From: SAR86 cluster bacterium SAR86B
Lineage (GTDB): Bacteria > Pseudomonadota > Gammaproteobacteria > Magnimaribacterales > D2472
Length of the DNA stretch: 38,113 nt
Reading direction: 5' to 3'
Assembly (NCBI GenBank): GCA_905181955.1
Contig: CAJJAC010000003.1
Span: 1 to 38,113 of the forward strand
Shown here: positions 25,595 through 34,472 of the stretch, piece by piece
Layout of the letters: each line of letters starts with the position of its first letter
Position numbering within the stretch: position 1 is the first letter of the stretch
The notes under the pieces: model-generated
The model's input: only the letters and a program-made list of their open reading frames with translations
Database searches by the model: none
Told to the model about the DNA's origin: nothing
Translations under genes and position numbers: made by a program

Positions 25595-26572
25595 ATGATA
25601 TCTGCAAACCAAAAACCTACAGGCTCAAATTTTGGAGCTAAATCTGAACCAAGTGAAGTATTAGAAGGTATTGAGCTTCATGGAAAAAATGTAATTGTCA
25701 CTGGAGGCTATTCAGGTATTGGTCTTGAAACTACAAGAGCTTTAAAAGATTGTGGAGCTAGAGTAATCGTTCCAGCAAGAAGAAAAGATGTGGCTGAGGC
25801 AGCCTTAGATGGAATTATTGCATCTAACGATATTATCGAAATGGATCTAGCAGACACAAACTCAGTTCAGCAGTTTGTAGATGATTTTATTGAATTAGAT
25901 ATTTCCTTAGATCTACTGATAAATAATGCTGGAGTTATGGCTTGTCCAGAAGGCCGCATTGGAGATGGCTGGGAACGTCAATTTGGCGTTAATCAAATAG
26001 GCCATTTCGTATTAACTAAAGGTTTAATGGAAGTAATGGAAAAGAGTGAAGGATCTAGATTTGTAAGCCTTTCATCATCTGCTCATTCACTGACTTCTAT
26101 CTTATGGGATGATATTCATTTCAACGAAACGCCATACGACAAATGGGTTGCCTATGGGCAATCTAAAACAGCCTCGTCTCTTATCGCAATTGAGTTTGAT
26201 AGGCTAATGAAAGATAAGGGAGTAAGAGGTTTTAGTGTCCATCCTGGTGGGATTATGACCCCACTTCAAAGACATCTTGAAAATGAAGAGATGGTAGCCA
26301 TGGGCTGGATCAAGGAAGATGGCTCGCCTTCAGATATGGCTGCATCATTCTTTAAATCAACAACTCAAGGAGCAACCACTTCATTATGGTGCGCAACAAA
26401 TACTGCATTAGATAACATTGGGGGAGTTTTTTGCGAGAATTGTGATGTCTCCGTATTAAAAAATGAGGTAGACGACTCCATGAAAAGGTTTGTAGGTGTT
26501 GCTGATTGGGCTATTGATTCAGAAGAAGCAACAAGACTGTGGGAAACAACAGAGCATATGCTTAGTAGCTAA
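25595..26572 (+). CDS. Short-chain dehydrogenase (retinol-dehydrogenase/WW-oxidoreductase-like)
   Basis: 325-aa SDR with TGGYSGIG at 36-43, NNAGVM at 110-115, and the catalytic YGQSK (Tyr187, Lys191). PARRKD at strand 2 suggests NADP(H). The extra roughly 30-residue N-terminus before the Rossmann fold and the HPGG motif (Pro loop after the active site) resemble the retinol-dehydrogenase/WWOX-like group. AGGAG lies before the ATG. It sits between the acylase and malonyl-CoA decarboxylase, 7 nt before the latter. Confidence 0.9.
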   Translation: MISANQKPTGSNFGAKSEPSEVLEGIELHGKNVIVTGGYSGIGLETTRALKDCGARVIVPARRKDVAEAALDGIIASNDIIEMDLADTNSVQQFVDDFIELDISLDLLINNAGVMACPEGRIGDGWERQFGVNQIGHFVLTKGLMEVMEKSEGSRFVSLSSSAHSLTSILWDDIHFNETPYDKWVAYGQSKTASSLIAIEFDRLMKDKGVRGFSVHPGGIMTPLQRHLENEEMVAMGWIKEDGSPSDMAASFFKSTTQGATTSLWCATNTALDNIGGVFCENCDVSVLKNEVDDSMKRFVGVADWAIDSEEATRLWETTEHMLSS

Positions 26573-26579
26573 ATAAAAA

Positions 26580-27830
26580 ATGAGTTTTTTTCAAAATATA
26601 ATATCTTCGATCATGAGTGGCACTCTAAAGAATAATTTATTTGGTGGAGAAGACTTTGGAGTTTTACATAAGGATATTAATAAAGCGCTTGAATCTGTAA
26701 TGACCTCTAGTGGAGAAGTCTCATCTTTAGTCTACGCCGAGCATCTTTTAACATTAATTGAACAACTTAATAATAATGATCTTGTTAGTTTTTTAAAAAA
26801 ACTCTCAGAAAATTATGATATTGACCCCTTAGCCTTATCAAAGGTATCAAAAGAATACTCAGCAAATAAAACACAAGCAAATTTAGAGAACATTTCTAAA
26901 GCATCTGAACCTCAATGGGTAGAGCTATTCAGGAGACTTAATACCACACCAAATGGTACGGTTAGATTAGTTAGATTAAGAGAAAATATTAGAAGTCTTG
27001 TTAAAAACAATCCAGACATAGCATTTTTTAATTCAAGCTTACTAAGTCTCTTTAAAAGTTGGTTTAATCCATCATTTCTTGTTTTAGAGAAAATAGACTG
27101 GTCAACTCCTGCAAATATACTTGAAAAAATCATCGAATATGAAGCTGTTCACGAGATTAATTCCTGGGATGACTTAAGAGCAAGATTGGCTCCTGAGGAT
27201 AGAAGATGTTTTGCTTTTTTCCACCCCTTAATCCCTGACGAACCCCTTATATTTGTTGAAGTTGCTTTATGCAACAAGATGCCTGAATCAATTAACGAGA
27301 TAATCAAGATCGACAGAGAAATAACCGAATATAAAGATATTAATACTGCAGTATTTTATTCTATTTCTAACTGCCAAGATGGCCTTGCAGGCATTTCATT
27401 TGGTAACTTTCTTATAAAAAAAGTAGCTCATAAACTCAAACAAGAATTAGACGATCTAAATAAATTTGTTACCCTGTCCCCAGTTCCTGGTTTTGTAAAA
27501 TGGCTAGAAAAAAAGTCATTACAAGATAACCTCGATGACGATAGCTTAATGACCCAAGCAATATTATATTTAACAGAATCTGAAAGAGAAGATAACACAC
27601 CCAATGATCCGGTAGCTAAGTTCCATTTAGGCAATGGCGCAATATTAGAAAAAATTAATCTAAATGCAGATCTTTCCACTAAAGGGGTAGCTCAATCAAA
27701 AGGCATGATGGTAAATTATTTATACAATCTTGAATTGCTAGAAAAGAATCATGAATTATTTTTTAAAACAAAAAATGTTCAGCAGTCTGATGGCATAAAA
27801 TCCTTAAAGAAAAAATTACAAATTCATTAA
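26580..27830 (+). CDS. Malonyl-CoA decarboxylase
   Basis: 416-aa enzyme that converts malonyl-CoA to acetyl-CoA and CO2. A helical N-terminal domain (to about 160) precedes the GNAT-like catalytic domain. APEDRRCFAFFHPLIPDEPLIFVEVAL, SISNCQDGLAGISFGNFLIK and LSPVPGF (Ser300) are near-identical in layout to MCD. The catalytic-type His349 is in FHLGNGA. Length is normal. No strong ribosome-binding site lies before the ATG, which follows the SDR by 7 nt. It would lower malonyl-CoA, or assimilate malonate if a synthetase exists elsewhere. Confidence 0.93.
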   Translation: MSFFQNIISSIMSGTLKNNLFGGEDFGVLHKDINKALESVMTSSGEVSSLVYAEHLLTLIEQLNNNDLVSFLKKLSENYDIDPLALSKVSKEYSANKTQANLENISKASEPQWVELFRRLNTTPNGTVRLVRLRENIRSLVKNNPDIAFFNSSLLSLFKSWFNPSFLVLEKIDWSTPANILEKIIEYEAVHEINSWDDLRARLAPEDRRCFAFFHPLIPDEPLIFVEVALCNKMPESINEIIKIDREITEYKDINTAVFYSISNCQDGLAGISFGNFLIKKVAHKLKQELDDLNKFVTLSPVPGFVKWLEKKSLQDNLDDDSLMTQAILYLTESEREDNTPNDPVAKFHLGNGAILEKINLNADLSTKGVAQSKGMMVNYLYNLELLEKNHELFFKTKNVQQSDGIKSLKKKLQIH

Positions 27831-27877
27831 TAATATTGGGTTAGAATGTCGCTGCTAACACAATAAAAAAACTAATT

Positions 27878-28849
27878 ATGTCATTACCAAAAATTCTTCA
27901 AGACAATTTATCGGTTCCTGTAATAGGCTCCCCATTATTTTTAGTATCGGGTCCTGAGCTTGTAATTGCCCAGTGTAAAGCTGGTATTGTTGGATCTTTT
28001 CCAGCTCTTAATGCTAGACCGCAAAGTGTTTTAGCTGATTGGATTATTAGAATTAAAACTGAGCTTGCTGAATATCAGGCTGCAAATCCAGAAAAAAAAG
28101 TTGCACCTTTTGCTGTAAATCAAATATGCCATGCTTCAAATGATCGTCTTATGGATGATATGCAAACTTGTGTGGAGCATGAAGTTCCAATCATTATTAC
28201 CTCATTAAGACCACCAGCTGAACTTGTTGAGGCTGCCCATAGCTATGGCGGATTAGTTTTTCATGATGTTATTAGTGTTAGGCACGCAAAAAAAGCAGCT
28301 GAGCAAGGTGTTGACGGTTTAATACTAGTTTGTGCAGGAGCGGGCGGGCATGCTGGCGCTTTATCACCATTTGCTTTAGTTAGAGAAGTGAAAGAATGGT
28401 TTGATGGAACTATTATCCTTTCAGGATCAATAGGAGATGGATATTCTGTTGCTTCATCCTTAGCTTTGGGAGCTGACCTTGCGTATATGGGTACTAGATT
28501 TATTGCCACTGCAGAAGCCAATGCTGATGCTGAATACAAGAAGATGCTTGAAGAAAGTGCAGCGGATGATATTGTTTATTCCTCTCTCTTTACTGGCGTG
28601 CATGGAAACTATCTTAAACCCTCTATAGATAAAGCAGGCCTAGATTCCAATAATCTCCCAGAAGCTGACAAAACTAGCATGAATTTTGGTTCTGGTGGAA
28701 ATACTGATGCAAAAGCCTGGAAAGATATATGGGGCTCAGGTCAGGGTATAGGCGGGATAGTAGATTCACCTCCTGTGCAAGAACTTGTAGATAGAATTAA
28801 ATCAGAATATGAAGAAGCTGGCCGAGAATTTATAAGGAAGTCTTCATAA
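27878..28849 (+). CDS. Nitronate monooxygenase-like flavoprotein (with catalytic-type His)
   Basis: 323-aa FMN TIM-barrel of the 2-nitropropane dioxygenase family. PVIGSPLFLVSGPELV is the N-terminal phosphate-loop strand. The VCAGAGGHAG loop places His158 at the conserved catalytic position, and ILSGSIGDG and MGTRFIAT are FMN-phosphate segments. It would oxidise alkyl nitronates (such as propionate-3-nitronate) with O2. It follows MCD by 47 nt. FabK-type enoyl reductase is an alternative, but no fatty-acid synthesis genes adjoin. Confidence 0.9.
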   Translation: MSLPKILQDNLSVPVIGSPLFLVSGPELVIAQCKAGIVGSFPALNARPQSVLADWIIRIKTELAEYQAANPEKKVAPFAVNQICHASNDRLMDDMQTCVEHEVPIIITSLRPPAELVEAAHSYGGLVFHDVISVRHAKKAAEQGVDGLILVCAGAGGHAGALSPFALVREVKEWFDGTIILSGSIGDGYSVASSLALGADLAYMGTRFIATAEANADAEYKKMLEESAADDIVYSSLFTGVHGNYLKPSIDKAGLDSNNLPEADKTSMNFGSGGNTDAKAWKDIWGSGQGIGGIVDSPPVQELVDRIKSEYEEAGREFIRKSS

Positions 28850-28866
28850 AGGATGTTAATTTATAG

Positions 28867-30216
28867 ATGAGTTCTTTTAAAAAATTTCTTCATCTTTTTC
28901 CAATATTATTTTTAATTTCATGCGGCGGTGGAGGTGGAAGCACCTCGATTCCAGATCCAGTAACCCCTAACGAATATCCATCACATCCTTTAGTTTGGGA
29001 TGTAGTTACTCCTGAAAGCGTTGGCATGAACACCTCTAAACTTGATCAAGCATTCGATTATGCATTTCAGGATGGGGCCTATACTCAAGCAGCTATTGTA
29101 ATTAAAGATGGTAAATTAGTTTATGAGCGATATAGAGGTATTTTAGCTGGTGAAAAAAATACATTAAGAAATATAACCGGTATAGATTTATCTCGTTTAG
29201 AGGCTTTATTTGGTAACAAGAATGCAAATAGTTACGTTACCTCCTGGTCTTCTTCAAAATCATTTGTAAGTTTTTTAATTGGCATTGCTGAAGAAGATGA
29301 GCTTATTTCATCAATTAATGATTCCGCATCTATTTTTATTCAAGAATGGGCAAATGATGACAGGTCATCGATTACTATAAAAAATTTATTAGACATGAGA
29401 TCAGGACTAGATCCAATGTGTTTTGATGATGATTTGGGCAGCTTAGACACATGTAAAAATACTTCCGATTCATCCTCAGGCGGAGATTTAGTTTTTTCAG
29501 ATGATCAATTAACTAAATGCATTGATAGAGACTTTTCAGAAAGTGGTGTTATTCAGCCCTGGTATTCAGATACAGAGATCTATAATCGTGGCGATTTTAA
29601 ATATTCAAATTGTGATACCCAGGTGCTAGGAGAAATTCTTTTTAGAGCAACGGGTCAGGATCTGCAAACTTATGCTGACTATCAGCTATTTTCAAAAATA
29701 GGCATAGACGCTATTTGGTGGAAAGATTTTGTTGATGCCGGTCAATCAAATGGCAATTACTTGGCATACTGTTGCCTTGATTCTACTGCACGAGATTATG
29801 CAAAATTTGGACATATGCTTTTACTTGGTGGAGTCTGGGAAGGCAGCAATATAAGTTATAGCTCTTATGTAGATTCCATTGCAAGCCTCAATTATTACGG
29901 ACTTCAATTTTGGAATTTGTGCTCAAGTCCGCTAGATGAAAATAATAATTGTCTAAATGATGATTGGATTACTTCAACTATTGGGTATGATGGCCAATAT
30001 ATAATGATTGATTTTAATAGAAATATTGTTGTAGTTAGATCAAGTCTGTATGAACCGGTCTTAAATATTTCTAATGAAAGAAAAATGAAATTAGTTTCAA
30101 ATGACCTTGCTCTTTCAAATTGGGTGTCAACAACACCAAGAGGAGTAGGCGCATATATCTCAACTTCTTTTTCACCAAATCAATTTTTTTATATGATAAC
30201 CGAGGCTATAGAATAA
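28867..30216 (+). CDS. Lipoprotein serine hydrolase of the beta-lactamase/esterase family
   Basis: 449 aa. The N-terminus is a type II signal with LISC (Cys19) followed by a flexible GGGGGSTS linker, so it is anchored in the periplasm. The SSSK motif (SxxK within SWSSSKSFV) is the nucleophile/base pair. A Tyr-Ser-Asn motif follows in KYSNCD. Near the C-terminus the GYDGQYIMI segment corresponds to the usual GHGGQ/HxG motif but has Asp for His. Several Cys pairs suggest disulfides. It ends 2 nt before the small membrane gene. Substrate unknown; esterase or peptidase. Confidence 0.87.
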   Translation: MSSFKKFLHLFPILFLISCGGGGGSTSIPDPVTPNEYPSHPLVWDVVTPESVGMNTSKLDQAFDYAFQDGAYTQAAIVIKDGKLVYERYRGILAGEKNTLRNITGIDLSRLEALFGNKNANSYVTSWSSSKSFVSFLIGIAEEDELISSINDSASIFIQEWANDDRSSITIKNLLDMRSGLDPMCFDDDLGSLDTCKNTSDSSSGGDLVFSDDQLTKCIDRDFSESGVIQPWYSDTEIYNRGDFKYSNCDTQVLGEILFRATGQDLQTYADYQLFSKIGIDAIWWKDFVDAGQSNGNYLAYCCLDSTARDYAKFGHMLLLGGVWEGSNISYSSYVDSIASLNYYGLQFWNLCSSPLDENNNCLNDDWITSTIGYDGQYIMIDFNRNIVVVRSSLYEPVLNISNERKMKLVSNDLALSNWVSTTPRGVGAYISTSFSPNQFFYMITEAIE

Positions 30217-30218
30217 GT

Positions 30219-30392
30219 ATGAGCAATTTAATATTAACAATAATAGTAATCGCAGCTTTAAGCGCAGTAGTAGTTTTACTAAATATGTCTAAAAAAGATA
30301 GGGCTGGCTCCAAAGGCATTACTAATGAGTACACTTCTAAAGAAGGCATTACCAGAACAGCAAAAAAAGAAAGAGAAGATCATATAGTATAA
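30219..30392 (+). CDS. 57-aa single-pass membrane peptide
   Basis: The frame continues upstream to 30120 inside the lipoprotein gene, but the natural start is the ATG at 30219 (2 nt after the previous stop). One N-terminal membrane helix (LILTIIVIAALSAVVVLLN) is followed by a polar, basic C-terminal tail of about 35 residues rich in Lys, Arg, Glu and Thr. The tail would lie in the cytoplasm if the helix is N-out. Family not recognised. Confidence 0.65.
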   Translation: MSNLILTIIVIAALSAVVVLLNMSKKDRAGSKGITNEYTSKEGITRTAKKEREDHIV

Positions 30393-30404
30393 ATTTAAAA
30401 AATT

Positions 30405-31796
30405 TTATTCAAAACCAGAATCAAAACTGACTTTAAAATTCATATCATCATTTATTCTATTGATGCGCATTGTTAAGAAAGCCATAGGCCTATTACCTTT
30501 TACCCTATTACAATGACCGCATAACAGCTGATAGTTCTCTATACAGTCTGGACCATTCTTATCTCTCGGAATTATGTGATCAATTTCAAAGTTTTTAATT
30601 CCAAAATCTTCATTACACCCCTTGCATTTACCCTTTTGCTCTTTAAAAAGTGTTTCTTTCACATTTTTTGATTTCTTTTCTGTTTTTATATCTGTTCTCT
30701 TTGGATATTGCGATGTGTGCCCAAAATTATTAAGGAGCCCCCCATCTTCTTGAAGTCTTTCAATTAAAAACCTCGGCGATTTTTCACTAATATCAATACC
30801 TAAACTTGTTCTATTTAATTGTTGTGCAGCGACACATGTAGTTGCACCTCCACAAAAAGGATCAAGAACTACATCTCCTTCATTTGAACTAGCTTTTATA
30901 ATTCTGTGCATTAGAGCTAAAGGCTTTTGGGTTGGGTATCCAAGATCTTCATTGCCTTTAACATATGCAATATCATTCCATATTGCCTGAAGAGGGACAC
31001 CTTTTGCTTCATCAAGATATAATTTTCTATTAGCAAGACCTTTGCTACTATAGTAGATCCCCTTAGCATCATGCAGTTGTTGCATTTTATGCTTTGGAAG
31101 TCTCCATAGATGATATCTTCCATTCCACTCATACTCATAACCACCTCCAGCTAGACTCTTTGCGTCTAAAGGACCTGGTCTAAAAAGCCTTCCGTCAGTA
31201 TCTTTATATCTATAACTTTTCTTTATATATGCATCTTCGTAGGGTCCATATTGCTTATTCCATGTATATTTTTTTGACATTACATACCATAAAATCCTGT
31301 CATTGTTATTACCTAATCCCTTAGAATCATTTTTTGGATTAGATCGCTTCCAAATAATTTCACTTTTAAAATTATTTTTACCAAACATCCTGTCACAAAT
31401 AATTTTTAAATAGTGAGACGCAGTTGGATCACAGTGGAGATAAAATGAGCCTGTTGGTTTTAAAATTCTTTTCATTACAACAATACGTTGAGCCATATAG
31501 GTAAGGTATGCTTTCATACCATCTCCATGAATAATCCCAACAGTTTGAATAAATTGAACCATAAATGGGTACTCTTCTATTAACTGGTCTAGATATTCCG
31601 TATCAACATCTTTCCATGTCCACATATCATTAAATGAAATTCCAGCAGCCTTACTTCCAACAGGAGCCTCATACATTCTTTTAGAATTAAAAGGAGGATC
31701 AAGATAGATTAGGTCAATACTGTCTGAATTAATTCCATTCATTACATACAGGCAATCGCCGGTATAAAGCATATTTTTATGTGCATTTTTAGTCAT
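30405..31796 (-). CDS. Beta-class DNA N6/N4 methyltransferase fused to HNH endonuclease domain
   Basis: 463 aa. Catalytic motif IV DPPF (33-36) precedes motif I LDPFCGGATT (311-320), the order of beta-class enzymes; a target-recognition region spans about 150-290. The C-terminal about 80 residues form an HNH nuclease: CKGC (391-394), EIDHIIPRDKNGPDC (His407), the conserved Asn421, and CGHCN (426-430), which also bind zinc. One polypeptide would thus modify and cut DNA, as in some type II restriction-modification proteins. No helicase partner is seen. Start at 31794-31796 is one of two ATGs in a tandem 10-bp duplication. It is divergent from the DUF2779 gene. Confidence 0.9.
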   Translation of the reverse strand: MTKNAHKNMLYTGDCLYVMNGINSDSIDLIYLDPPFNSKRMYEAPVGSKAAGISFNDMWTWKDVDTEYLDQLIEEYPFMVQFIQTVGIIHGDGMKAYLTYMAQRIVVMKRILKPTGSFYLHCDPTASHYLKIICDRMFGKNNFKSEIIWKRSNPKNDSKGLGNNNDRILWYVMSKKYTWNKQYGPYEDAYIKKSYRYKDTDGRLFRPGPLDAKSLAGGGYEYEWNGRYHLWRLPKHKMQQLHDAKGIYYSSKGLANRKLYLDEAKGVPLQAIWNDIAYVKGNEDLGYPTQKPLALMHRIIKASSNEGDVVLDPFCGGATTCVAAQQLNRTSLGIDISEKSPRFLIERLQEDGGLLNNFGHTSQYPKRTDIKTEKKSKNVKETLFKEQKGKCKGCNEDFGIKNFEIDHIIPRDKNGPDCIENYQLLCGHCNRVKGNRPMAFLTMRINRINDDMNFKVSFDSGFE

Positions 31797-31817
31797 TTTT
31801 AGTCATTTTTTATTTCC
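31794..31817 (-). repeat. Duplicated start region making a 5-codon upstream ORF
   Basis: A roughly 10-bp unit (TTTTTAGTCA) occurs twice. The upstream ATG (31804-31806 on the minus strand) reads MTKND and stops in TAA overlapping the methyltransferase start, out of frame with it. This could reduce or couple translation of the fusion protein. Confidence 0.5.
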
Positions 31818-31827
31818 CATTGATAGA

Positions 31828-31856
31828 AATATAGGTATATTTACAACATATGTCAA
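31828..31856 (-). promoter_or_regulatory. Near-consensus sigma-70 promoter of the methyltransferase gene
   Basis: On the minus strand, TTGACA (31851-31856, consensus) is 17 nt from TATATT (31828-31833). The expected start near 31821 leaves a roughly 25-nt leader carrying the short upstream ORF. An 8-bp palindrome ACATATGT (31846-31853) overlaps the -35 and could be an operator for a controller protein. Confidence 0.6.
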
Positions 31857-31879
31857 AAACAATAAACCTATGAATAAGT

Positions 31880-33376
31880 ATGCTTTCTAAATCAAAATTT
31901 ATATTAGGTCAGCAATGTCATAAATCTTTGTGGCTTAGCACTAAAGGTTTTGAGCCTACAAACCCAATGGATGAATCTTCAAAGGACAGGCTCAGAGCAG
32001 GCGATCAAGTTGGGGATGTTGCTAAAGAACTATTTCCACATGGCCGAGAAATAGAATATCTTGGCAGTGATTTTCAAAAAATGTGTGATCTTACATCAAA
32101 TGCAATAGATGCAGGCGAGACAACTCTTTATGAGGCTTCTTTTATAGAAAAAGGAGTTTTTATAAGAGTAGATATTATGAATAAGACCTCCAAAGGTTGG
32201 GATATTTATGAGATAAAATCTTCAACAAGGCTTATCTCATATCATAAAGAAGATGCTAGCTTGCAATGGCACATATTACAATCTGTAAAAGGCTTAAAAT
32301 TGAATGATGCCTTTGTAGTTACTTTAAATAATTCATACTTAAGAGATGGAGATATCAATCCTGCTAAGCTTTTTACAAAGCACCTGTTAACAGATTACGT
32401 AGAAAGTAATCTGCATGAAATAGAAAAGCAGCTTGAAGATATTAAATTAGTGTCTATAAGCAACAATGAGCCAGAGGTTAGCATAGGAGCTCAATGCAAA
32501 AAACCTCATTCTTGTGATTATCTTGATAGATGCTGGCCAAAAAGCACTAAAGAAAATAATTCAGTTTTTAATTTATATAAACTTAATCTTGATAAGAAAT
32601 TAGATTTTTATAATCAAGGTATTACTTCTTTTGAGCAAATAAAACCTGATACAAAATTAAGCTTAACTCAACAAAATCAAATAAAAGCAAATGAAATTAA
32701 AAAACCAATTATTAATAAATCAAAGATACAGACTTTCATAGATTCTGTTGAGTATCCTATTAGCTATTTTGATTTTGAGACATTTACAGATGCTGTTCCC
32801 CTCTTTGATGGCCAGAGGCCTCATATGCAGATGCCCTTTCAATACTCTCTTCATATTCAAAAGGATGCTAAAAGTAATATAGATTCTGACAAAGAACATT
32901 TTGAATTTATTGCTAGCATTAAAGAAGATCCAAGAAGAGCCATTGCTGAGAGCATGCTTCAAAACATACCAAAAAGTGGCTCTATAATGGCTTACAACCA
33001 ATCTTTTGAAAAAAATTGTATTAAATCATTGGCAGACCATTGTCCTGATATTTCTGAAGATTTATTGGCTTTAAATGATAGGTTTATAGACCTAATAGAT
33101 CCTTTCAGATCTGGTGGATATTACCATCATGAGTTTAAGGGCAGCTTTTCTATTAAGAAAGTTTTACCAGCTGTATGCCCTAATGATAAAAAGTTAGATT
33201 ATAAAAATCTTGATATAAACAATGGGTTAATGGCTTCAAGTGCATATAAAAAAATGCGTGGCTTATCTGAAGATCAAAGAATTTCTATGCGAAAAAAACT
33301 CTTTGCTTATTGTTGGCTTGATACCTATGCCATGTATGCAATCTACATAAAGCTTTTAGAGATTGTTAAAACATGA
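31880..33376 (+). CDS. DUF2779 protein: Cas4-like PD-(D/E)xK nuclease plus DEDD exonuclease-like domain
   Basis: 498 aa. The N-terminal half has a PD-(D/E)xK core (Asp98 in FIRVDIM, Glu111-Lys113 in YEIKSS) and four Cys (13, 206, 212, 218, the last three in CKKPHSCDYLDRC) positioned for an iron-sulfur cluster, as in Cas4/AddB-type nucleases. The C-terminal half begins YFDFETF (Asp298, Glu300), the first motif of DEDD exonucleases, with a late Asp481 (CWLDTYAM). DUF2779 proteins have this pairing. Function is unsettled; DNA end processing or defence is likely. It starts 83 nt from the divergent methyltransferase, with a 4-nt overlap to the next gene. Confidence 0.85.
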   Translation: MLSKSKFILGQQCHKSLWLSTKGFEPTNPMDESSKDRLRAGDQVGDVAKELFPHGREIEYLGSDFQKMCDLTSNAIDAGETTLYEASFIEKGVFIRVDIMNKTSKGWDIYEIKSSTRLISYHKEDASLQWHILQSVKGLKLNDAFVVTLNNSYLRDGDINPAKLFTKHLLTDYVESNLHEIEKQLEDIKLVSISNNEPEVSIGAQCKKPHSCDYLDRCWPKSTKENNSVFNLYKLNLDKKLDFYNQGITSFEQIKPDTKLSLTQQNQIKANEIKKPIINKSKIQTFIDSVEYPISYFDFETFTDAVPLFDGQRPHMQMPFQYSLHIQKDAKSNIDSDKEHFEFIASIKEDPRRAIAESMLQNIPKSGSIMAYNQSFEKNCIKSLADHCPDISEDLLALNDRFIDLIDPFRSGGYYHHEFKGSFSIKKVLPAVCPNDKKLDYKNLDINNGLMASSAYKKMRGLSEDQRISMRKKLFAYCWLDTYAMYAIYIKLLEIVKT

Positions 33377-33840
33377 ACAAAGAAGATAGAAGAATCAAAG
33401 AGATCATGTTCAATGCTTTTCTAAAAGTTCAACAGATGGATGTTCCTTATTCAGTAAAAAATAAAATGCTTGGAGCTATCTTTGGAATGACGCCAAGCCC
33501 TTGGAGGGTTGTGGGCATTACAGAAAAAGCAATATATCGGTTCAAAGAAAATAATTTTAAATACAAGTCAGGAATGGGGATTAATAGAAGTCATAAATTT
33601 CCAAGACATAAAAGAAATAGATTCTTATTAGAAAATAAAAATTGGACTGTCGACAAATGGTGGAATTATTTTTACTCTAGAGATAAATGCATTCTTGCAA
33701 CTTCAACTGAGAATATGAATAAAGAGCCTATTATTTCTAAATTCCCTGTTCCTCGTCAGATGTTCCAAAGCTCTGGATTTTCTTTTAAAGTAAAAGAAAT
33801 AGAAACCTTATTCTTAGAAGAAATGTATAAAAAGCTCTGA
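33373..33840 (+). CDS. Unknown 155-aa protein, partner of DUF2779
   Basis: Start overlaps the DUF2779 stop by 4 nt (ATGA), so the two are translationally coupled. It is a basic, Trp- and Lys-rich soluble protein: TPSPWRVVGITEKAIYRFKE, an HKFPRHKRNRFL basic patch, and NWTVDKWWNYFYSRD. This suits nucleic-acid binding, but I recognise no fold. It is conserved as a neighbour only by inference. Sequence ends 29 nt before the convergent small genes. Confidence 0.75.
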   Translation: MNKEDRRIKEIMFNAFLKVQQMDVPYSVKNKMLGAIFGMTPSPWRVVGITEKAIYRFKENNFKYKSGMGINRSHKFPRHKRNRFLLENKNWTVDKWWNYFYSRDKCILATSTENMNKEPIISKFPVPRQMFQSSGFSFKVKEIETLFLEEMYKKL

Positions 33841-33869
33841 TCGGCAGATCGTACCAATGTCTTTTCTTA

Positions 33870-34121
33870 TTAAGGCCAGTTTATTACAAACTCATTGCTC
33901 CCAACGCTTACAGACCTAGTCCCGTCATTAACTGTAAAGGATGAAGTGCTATTCATAGCGCTTTCTTTTGAGTATTTTATGACCCATGTTGAGCCAAAAC
34001 CTTTTTGTTTCATTCCCCTAACAACATAGCCTGATGGAGGTGAGATAATAGGCCTGTTATATATATTTTGGTAGGTTTTTGTTGCAATACCAATGCCTAG
34101 TAATTTTTTAAATAAACCCAT
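33870..34121 (-). CDS. Unknown 83-aa protein
   Basis: Short protein with a hydrophobic amphipathic N-terminus (MGLFKKLLGIGIATKTY), then a beta-rich part with SPPSGYVVRG, the GFGSTWVIKYSKE strand and FTVNDGTRSVSVGSNEFVINWP. The start has no strong ribosome-binding site. No family recognised. Last of three small minus-strand genes with about 20-nt gaps. Confidence 0.6.
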   Translation of the reverse strand: MGLFKKLLGIGIATKTYQNIYNRPIISPPSGYVVRGMKQKGFGSTWVIKYSKESAMNSTSSFTVNDGTRSVSVGSNEFVINWP

Positions 34122-34142
34122 ATAACAGACTCTAATTTATTA

Positions 34143-34454
34143 TTATTTTAATTTATTAACAATATCTTCAGTTTGCGCATCAAGATTATTTTGAATACTT
34201 TCAACTAATAGGGATGCTACAAATGACACTTCAGCAAGAGGCTCAATAGCGTTTGAGGTGTGAGCAACAGACTCTGATAGTTTACTTAAGCCGTCAGACA
34301 TATATGCTAATTTTTTCTCTATATCCTTTTCACGTTTCGCATAATCAAATTGTCTTTTAGCATCATTTGATTTGCTGCTAGCTCTATTTGATTCTGAAAT
34401 AGCTTTATTTTTATAGCGACCTGCAGCTACCGCTCTAATTGCCCATCTTAACAT
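34143..34454 (-). CDS. Unknown 103-aa helical protein
   Basis: Almost wholly helical and polar: SNRASSKSNDAKRQFDYAKREKDIEKKLAYM suits a coiled coil, followed by SDGLSKLSESVAHTSNAIEPLAE, a heptad-like region. MLRWAIRAVAAGRYKNK is a basic amphipathic start. GAGGAAATAT precedes the ATG. No recognised family; a structural or binding role is possible. Confidence 0.6.
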   Translation of the reverse strand: MLRWAIRAVAAGRYKNKAISESNRASSKSNDAKRQFDYAKREKDIEKKLAYMSDGLSKLSESVAHTSNAIEPLAEVSFVASLLVESIQNNLDAQTEDIVNKLK

Positions 34455-34472
34455 TTTATATATTTCCTCTAT

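Noticed and set aside
30120-30218. Longer start for the 57-aa membrane peptide
   Set aside because: It would overlap the lipoprotein gene by almost 100 nt in another frame, whereas the ATG at 30219 sits just after its stop.
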